Assembly: GCF_003312875.1 (NCBI RefSeq)
Contig: NZ_CP015163.1
Location: 5,456,001 to 5,520,000 of the forward strand
DNA length: 64,000 nt
Direction: 5' to 3'
Source of the DNA: Amycolatopsis albispora
Lineage (GTDB): Bacteria > Actinomycetota > Actinomycetes > Mycobacteriales > Pseudonocardiaceae
The notes under the pieces were generated by a model, which worked only from the letters and a program-made list of their open reading frames with translations, was not told where the DNA came from and did not search any database. Position 1 is the stretch's first letter, and each line of letters begins with the position of its first letter. The translations under genes and the position numbers were made by a program. This document shows positions 60,956 to 64,000 of this stretch, piece after piece.

Positions 60956-61555
60956 GTGCCCAAGGTGGTCGATCGAGCCGAGCGCAAGCGTGAGATAGCC
61001 GCCGCGCTGCTCACCCTCGTCGCGCGCGAGGGCATCGAGGCGGTGAGCATCCGCACGGTCGCCGCCGAGGCGGGCATCTCGGCCGGTGCGGTGCAGAAGT
61101 ACTTCGCCACCAAGGAAGAACTGCTGCGCGAGGCCTTCGACCTGACCGGGCTGGCGCTGGTCGAGCGGTGGCGCGAGCTCGACACCACCGGCTCCATTCT
61201 CGACGTGCTGCGGCGGCACATCCACGCCGCGCTCCCGCTCGACGAGCCGAGCCGGTCGGAGTTGCTGGTGGTGCTGGTGTTCACCGCGCAGGCGGTGACC
61301 CGGCCGGAATGGGTGGACAAGCTCCGCGAGGACTACGCCTGGACGGTGGACGTGACCACCCAGTTCATCCGGTACGGCCAGGACAACGGCGAATTCCGCG
61401 CGGAACTGCCCGCCGAGCGCCTCGCCGAGGTGGTGATCGCGCTGACCGAGGGCATCGCCAGCCGCATGCTGCACGCCGAGCCCGGCGGCGAGGTGCACAC
61501 CGGCCTGCTCAGCTCGCTCGACCTGGCCCTGCGGGAGCTGCTCATCCCCCGCTGA
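60956..61555 (+). CDS. TetR-family regulator
   Basis: 199 residues. The HTH region is EIAAALLTLVAREGIEAVSI, then AGISAGAVQKYFATKEELLR. The C-terminal domain shows EWVDKLREDYAWTVDVTTQF and AEVVIALTEGIASRMLHAEP, resembling BetI/TetR_C_6-type ligand domains. It starts at GTG. It is divergent from the MFS gene across an operator, so it likely controls that exporter; it may also influence the ABC genes 87 bp downstream. Confidence 0.9.
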   Translation: MPKVVDRAERKREIAAALLTLVAREGIEAVSIRTVAAEAGISAGAVQKYFATKEELLREAFDLTGLALVERWRELDTTGSILDVLRRHIHAALPLDEPSRSELLVVLVFTAQAVTRPEWVDKLREDYAWTVDVTTQFIRYGQDNGEFRAELPAERLAEVVIALTEGIASRMLHAEPGGEVHTGLLSSLDLALRELLIPR

Positions 61556-61641
61556 CCCGGCCGTGTCCATCGATCGGCCGACAGCCGCGTTCCATCCGCC
61601 GGCCGTTCCGCCCGGCCCCGGGGTCGGCGAGGCTGAACGGC

Positions 61642-62481
61642 ATGGAAGTAGCGGTGAGAGTGCGCGGGCTGCGCAAGGAGTACCCCGGCCACACGGCCGT
61701 CGACGGCATCGATCTCGACATCCACCGGGGCGAGGTCTTCGCCCTGCTCGGCCCGAACGGCGCCGGGAAGACCACCACGGTGGAGATCCTGGAGGGCCAC
61801 CGCCGCCGCAGCGCCGGTGAGGCCAGCGTGCTCGGCGTCGATCCGGGCCGCGGTGGCCGCGCCTGGCGCGCGAAGCTCGGCATGGTGCTGCAGACCGCGA
61901 CCGACGCGGCCGAGCTGACCGTGGCCGAATCCGTCCGGCACTACGCGCGGTACTACCCGCGCCCGCGCGACCCCGAAGAGGTGATCAAGCAGGTCGGGCT
62001 GACCGAGAAGGCCAACACACGGGTGAAGTCGCTCTCCGGCGGGCAGCGGCGGCGGCTGGACGTGGCACTCGGCATCGTCGGCCGTCCCGAGCTGCTGTTC
62101 CTCGACGAGCCGACCACCGGCTTCGATCCCGAGGCCCGCCGCCGGTTCTGGGAGCTGATCCGGCTGCTCGCCCTCGACGGCACCACGATCCTGCTCACCA
62201 CCCACTACCTCGACGAAGCCGAAGCGCTGGCGGACCGCGTGTCGGTGATCGCGAACGGCACCATCGTCGCCGAGGGCAGCCCGGCCACGCTCGGCGGTCG
62301 CGCCGGCGCCGAAGCCACCGTGCGCTGGGAGGACGCCACCGGACCGCAGGAACGCCGCACGGCGACACCGACCGCGCTGGTGCGCGAGCTCTCCGCTGGG
62401 GGCGGGGAACTCGCCGGGCTCACCGTCACCCGGCCGACCCTGGAAGACACCTATCTCGAGCTGATCGGACCGCACTCATGA
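61642..62481 (+). CDS. ABC transporter ATP-binding protein
   Basis: 279-residue ATPase. Walker A is GPNGAGKTTTVEILEGHRRR, the signature is KSLSGGQRRRLDVALGIVG, and Walker B is LLFLDEPTTGFDPEARRRFW, with TTHYLDEAEALADR as switch region. The C-terminal extension is short, as in DrrA/YhfQ-like antibiotic exporters. The ATG at 61642 is the first start matching the domain. It overlaps the permease gene by ATGA. The 86-bp leader starts just after the TetR stop, so a shared transcript is possible. Confidence 0.92.
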   Translation: MEVAVRVRGLRKEYPGHTAVDGIDLDIHRGEVFALLGPNGAGKTTTVEILEGHRRRSAGEASVLGVDPGRGGRAWRAKLGMVLQTATDAAELTVAESVRHYARYYPRPRDPEEVIKQVGLTEKANTRVKSLSGGQRRRLDVALGIVGRPELLFLDEPTTGFDPEARRRFWELIRLLALDGTTILLTTHYLDEAEALADRVSVIANGTIVAEGSPATLGGRAGAEATVRWEDATGPQERRTATPTALVRELSAGGGELAGLTVTRPTLEDTYLELIGPHS

Positions 62482-63293
62482 CCACCACCAGCGCGGCCCT
62501 GCCCGGCACCCTGTCGCTCGGCCTGGCCAGGGGTGCCGCCGAGCTGCGGCAGTTCTTCCGGCAGAAGGAATTTGTCGTCTTCACCTTCTCCCTGCCCGCC
62601 TTCCTGCTGATCCTGCTCGGCTCGATCTTCGGTGAGACGCTGCCGGGCTCGGCGGTGACCTCCAGCCAGGTGTTCGCCGCCAGCATGGTCGGCGCCGGGA
62701 TCATCTCCACCTCGTTCGTCACCATGGGCACCGGCGTCGCGCTCGACCGCGAGGACGGCACGCTGAAACGGCTGCGCGGCACGCCGATGCCGGTGACCAG
62801 CTACTTCATCGGCAAGCTGATCCTGGTCGCGGTGGCCAGCGTGGCCGAGGTGATCGTGATGCTGGCGGTCGGCGTGCTGATGTTCGACGTCCGGCTGCCG
62901 TCCGACCCGCTGGACTGGGTGACCTTCGCCTGGGTGTTCGGGCTCGGCGTGATCGGCTGCGGCATGCTCGGCATCGCGCTCAGCGCGGCGGCCAAGGGCG
63001 TCAACGGCGCGTCGGCGGCCACCCAGATCGTGTTCCTCGGGCTGCAGTTCACCTCCGGCGTGTTCGTGATGATCTCCGAGCTGCCGTCCGTGATGACCAC
63101 GGTGTCCTCGCTGTTCCCGGTGAAGTGGATCTGCCAGGGCATACGCTCGGTGTTCCTCCCGGACGAGATGGCGGCGTACGAAATGGCGGGGCGATGGGAA
63201 CTCGGGCTGACCGCGGGCGTGCTGGGCGCGTGGTGCGTGGCGGGGCTGGTGCTGTGCCTGCTGACCTTCCGCTGGAGCAACCGGTCGAACTGA
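62478..63293 (+). CDS. ABC-2 type permease
   Basis: 271 residues with six membrane segments. It is an ABC-2 membrane protein (EFVVFTFSLPAFLLILLGSI, TMGTGVALDREDGTLKRLRG, TPMPVTSYFIGKLILVAVAS and SGVFVMISELPSVMTTVSSL). With the preceding ATPase it forms a drug or lantibiotic-type exporter. Its stop overlaps the beginning of the kinase gene (CTGA). Substrate unknown. Confidence 0.92.
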   Translation: MTTTSAALPGTLSLGLARGAAELRQFFRQKEFVVFTFSLPAFLLILLGSIFGETLPGSAVTSSQVFAASMVGAGIISTSFVTMGTGVALDREDGTLKRLRGTPMPVTSYFIGKLILVAVASVAEVIVMLAVGVLMFDVRLPSDPLDWVTFAWVFGLGVIGCGMLGIALSAAAKGVNGASAATQIVFLGLQFTSGVFVMISELPSVMTTVSSLFPVKWICQGIRSVFLPDEMAAYEMAGRWELGLTAGVLGAWCVAGLVLCLLTFRWSNRSN

Positions 63294-64000
63294 AGTTGCT
63301 GCGCTACTGGGAGCTGTTCTACCTGTTCGCGCTGCTCGCCGGGCTGGTCGCGCTGCAGTTGCAGGACGGCCCGTCACCCGGCGCCCGCGCGGGTGCCTCG
63401 GTGCTGCTGGTGGCCGGGTTCGCCTGGTACTGGTGGTTCGGCCACCGGCCGCTGGTGCGGTACGAGGGCGAGGTGCCCGCGAAGGTGGGCGCGCTGGCGG
63501 TGGCCGGCGTGCTCGCCTGCTTCTTCGGCTCGCTGCTGCTGGTGCCGGGCGCCGCCTGGGTCACGCCGTCGGTGATCTCGCAGGTGTTCTGGCTGCTGCC
63601 GCTGCGCGCGGCGGTGGTGGCGGTGGTGCTGATCAGCTTCGTGCCGGGCCTGGTCTCGCTCAGCGACGGCGGTGACCTCTCCGAGCAGCTCGCCACCACC
63701 ATCCCGGCCGGGGTGATCTTCTGCTCGCTGGCGCTGATGCTCGGGTTGTTCATCCACCGCATCGCGCAGCAGAAGGAGGAGCAGGCGGTCCTGATCGAAC
63801 GGCTGGCGGCCAGCCGGTCCGAGGTGGCCAGGCTGTCGCACGAGGCGGGCACGGCGGCCGAGCGCGAGCGGCTGGCCAGGGAGATCCACGACACGCTGGC
63901 GCAGGGCTTCACCAGCATCGTGGCGCTGGTGCAGGCGATCGAGTCCGAACTGGACACCGATCCGGCGGCGGCGCGGCGGCACCTGGAGCTGACCGCGCGG
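63290..64000 (+). CDS. Sensor histidine kinase (HisKA_3 type), 3' end beyond window
   Basis: At least 237 residues. An N-terminal membrane region of five or so helices (residues 5-160) is followed by a coiled stretch and the phosphoacceptor block ERERLAREIHDTLAQGFTSI (His near residue 204), typical of NarL-type two-component kinases such as LiaS/DesK. The likely start is a CTG at 63290 overlapping the permease stop; TTG 63296 or GTG 63254 are alternatives. The ATPase domain and the expected response regulator lie past base 64000. It likely senses envelope stress or a compound exported by the ABC pair. Confidence 0.85.
   Translation, partial: MKLLRYWELFYLFALLAGLVALQLQDGPSPGARAGASVLLVAGFAWYWWFGHRPLVRYEGEVPAKVGALAVAGVLACFFGSLLLVPGAAWVTPSVISQVFWLLPLRAAVVAVVLISFVPGLVSLSDGGDLSEQLATTIPAGVIFCSLALMLGLFIHRIAQQKEEQAVLIERLAASRSEVARLSHEAGTAAERERLAREIHDTLAQGFTSIVALVQAIESELDTDPAAARRHLELTAR

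Overview
The window is a GC-rich actinobacterial chromosome segment. Several features point to the family Pseudonocardiaceae, and to an Amycolatopsis-like genome in particular: a mycothiol-dependent formaldehyde dehydrogenase, an actinobacterial integration host factor, a GlpD/TetR/flavoprotein cluster and an EphD-type fusion like those of mycobacteria, abundant TetR regulators, and many starts that look leaderless. The genus is inference. I see no phage, plasmid, CRISPR array, rRNA or tRNA. The gene content is ordinary core and secondary metabolism; the unusual material is mostly between the genes.

Layout. 1-5.2 kb: a cut-off zinc dehydrogenase, an amino acid permease overlapped by a short HTH gene, a DtxR-type metal regulator, and a coupled acetyltransferase/amidohydrolase pair. 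5.3-10.9 kb: acyl-CoA genes (enoyl-CoA hydratase, CoA ligase, TetR; opposite strand alcohol and acyl-CoA dehydrogenases) with a TetR-type operator. 11-19.9 kb: dicarboxylate symporter coupled to a phosphopantetheinyl transferase, a secreted peptidoglycan-binding protein, a C45-type acyltransferase divergent from a GntR-TetR hybrid regulator, isochorismate synthase, mihF and a fatty acyl-CoA ligase. 20-26.6 kb: Tat-exported phosphoesterase, thioesterase, C39-like secreted peptidase, mscR and a PRC-barrel stress protein. 26.6-30.5 kb: alkylglycerone-phosphate-synthase-like flavoprotein, TetR and glpD. 31-33.9 kb: XRE, membrane protein and NatAB-type ABC exporter. 33.9-46.9 kb: photolyase, gltA, PfkB kinase, TetR/acyl-CoA dehydrogenase, Uma2 protein, amidohydrolase, aldose epimerase, MBL hydrolase, two transporters and pdxH. 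47-50.4 kb: NCS1 permease with a Cys-rich tail, and a secreted lipase. 50.5-55.5 kb: TetR and the complete urease operon ureABCFGD. 55.8-60.9 kb: a second citrate synthase, TetR, EphD-like fusion and an MFS protein. 61-64 kb: TetR, ABC exporter and the start of a histidine kinase.

Two repeat systems stand out. First, a family of near-perfect palindromes built from the 15-mer CGAATGTGGCTTTCG occurs seven times. Six copies lie just downstream of genes and one lies in frame inside the MFS gene at 59656-59710. One copy carries a flipped core in one arm. Second, a pair of about 113-bp elements (35281-35393 and 56920-57032) share a conserved core and identical nested-hairpin architecture, while their helices differ almost only by compensating base changes. 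Each sits immediately beside a citrate synthase gene. That covariation is the best candidate here for an undescribed structured RNA or structured mobile element.
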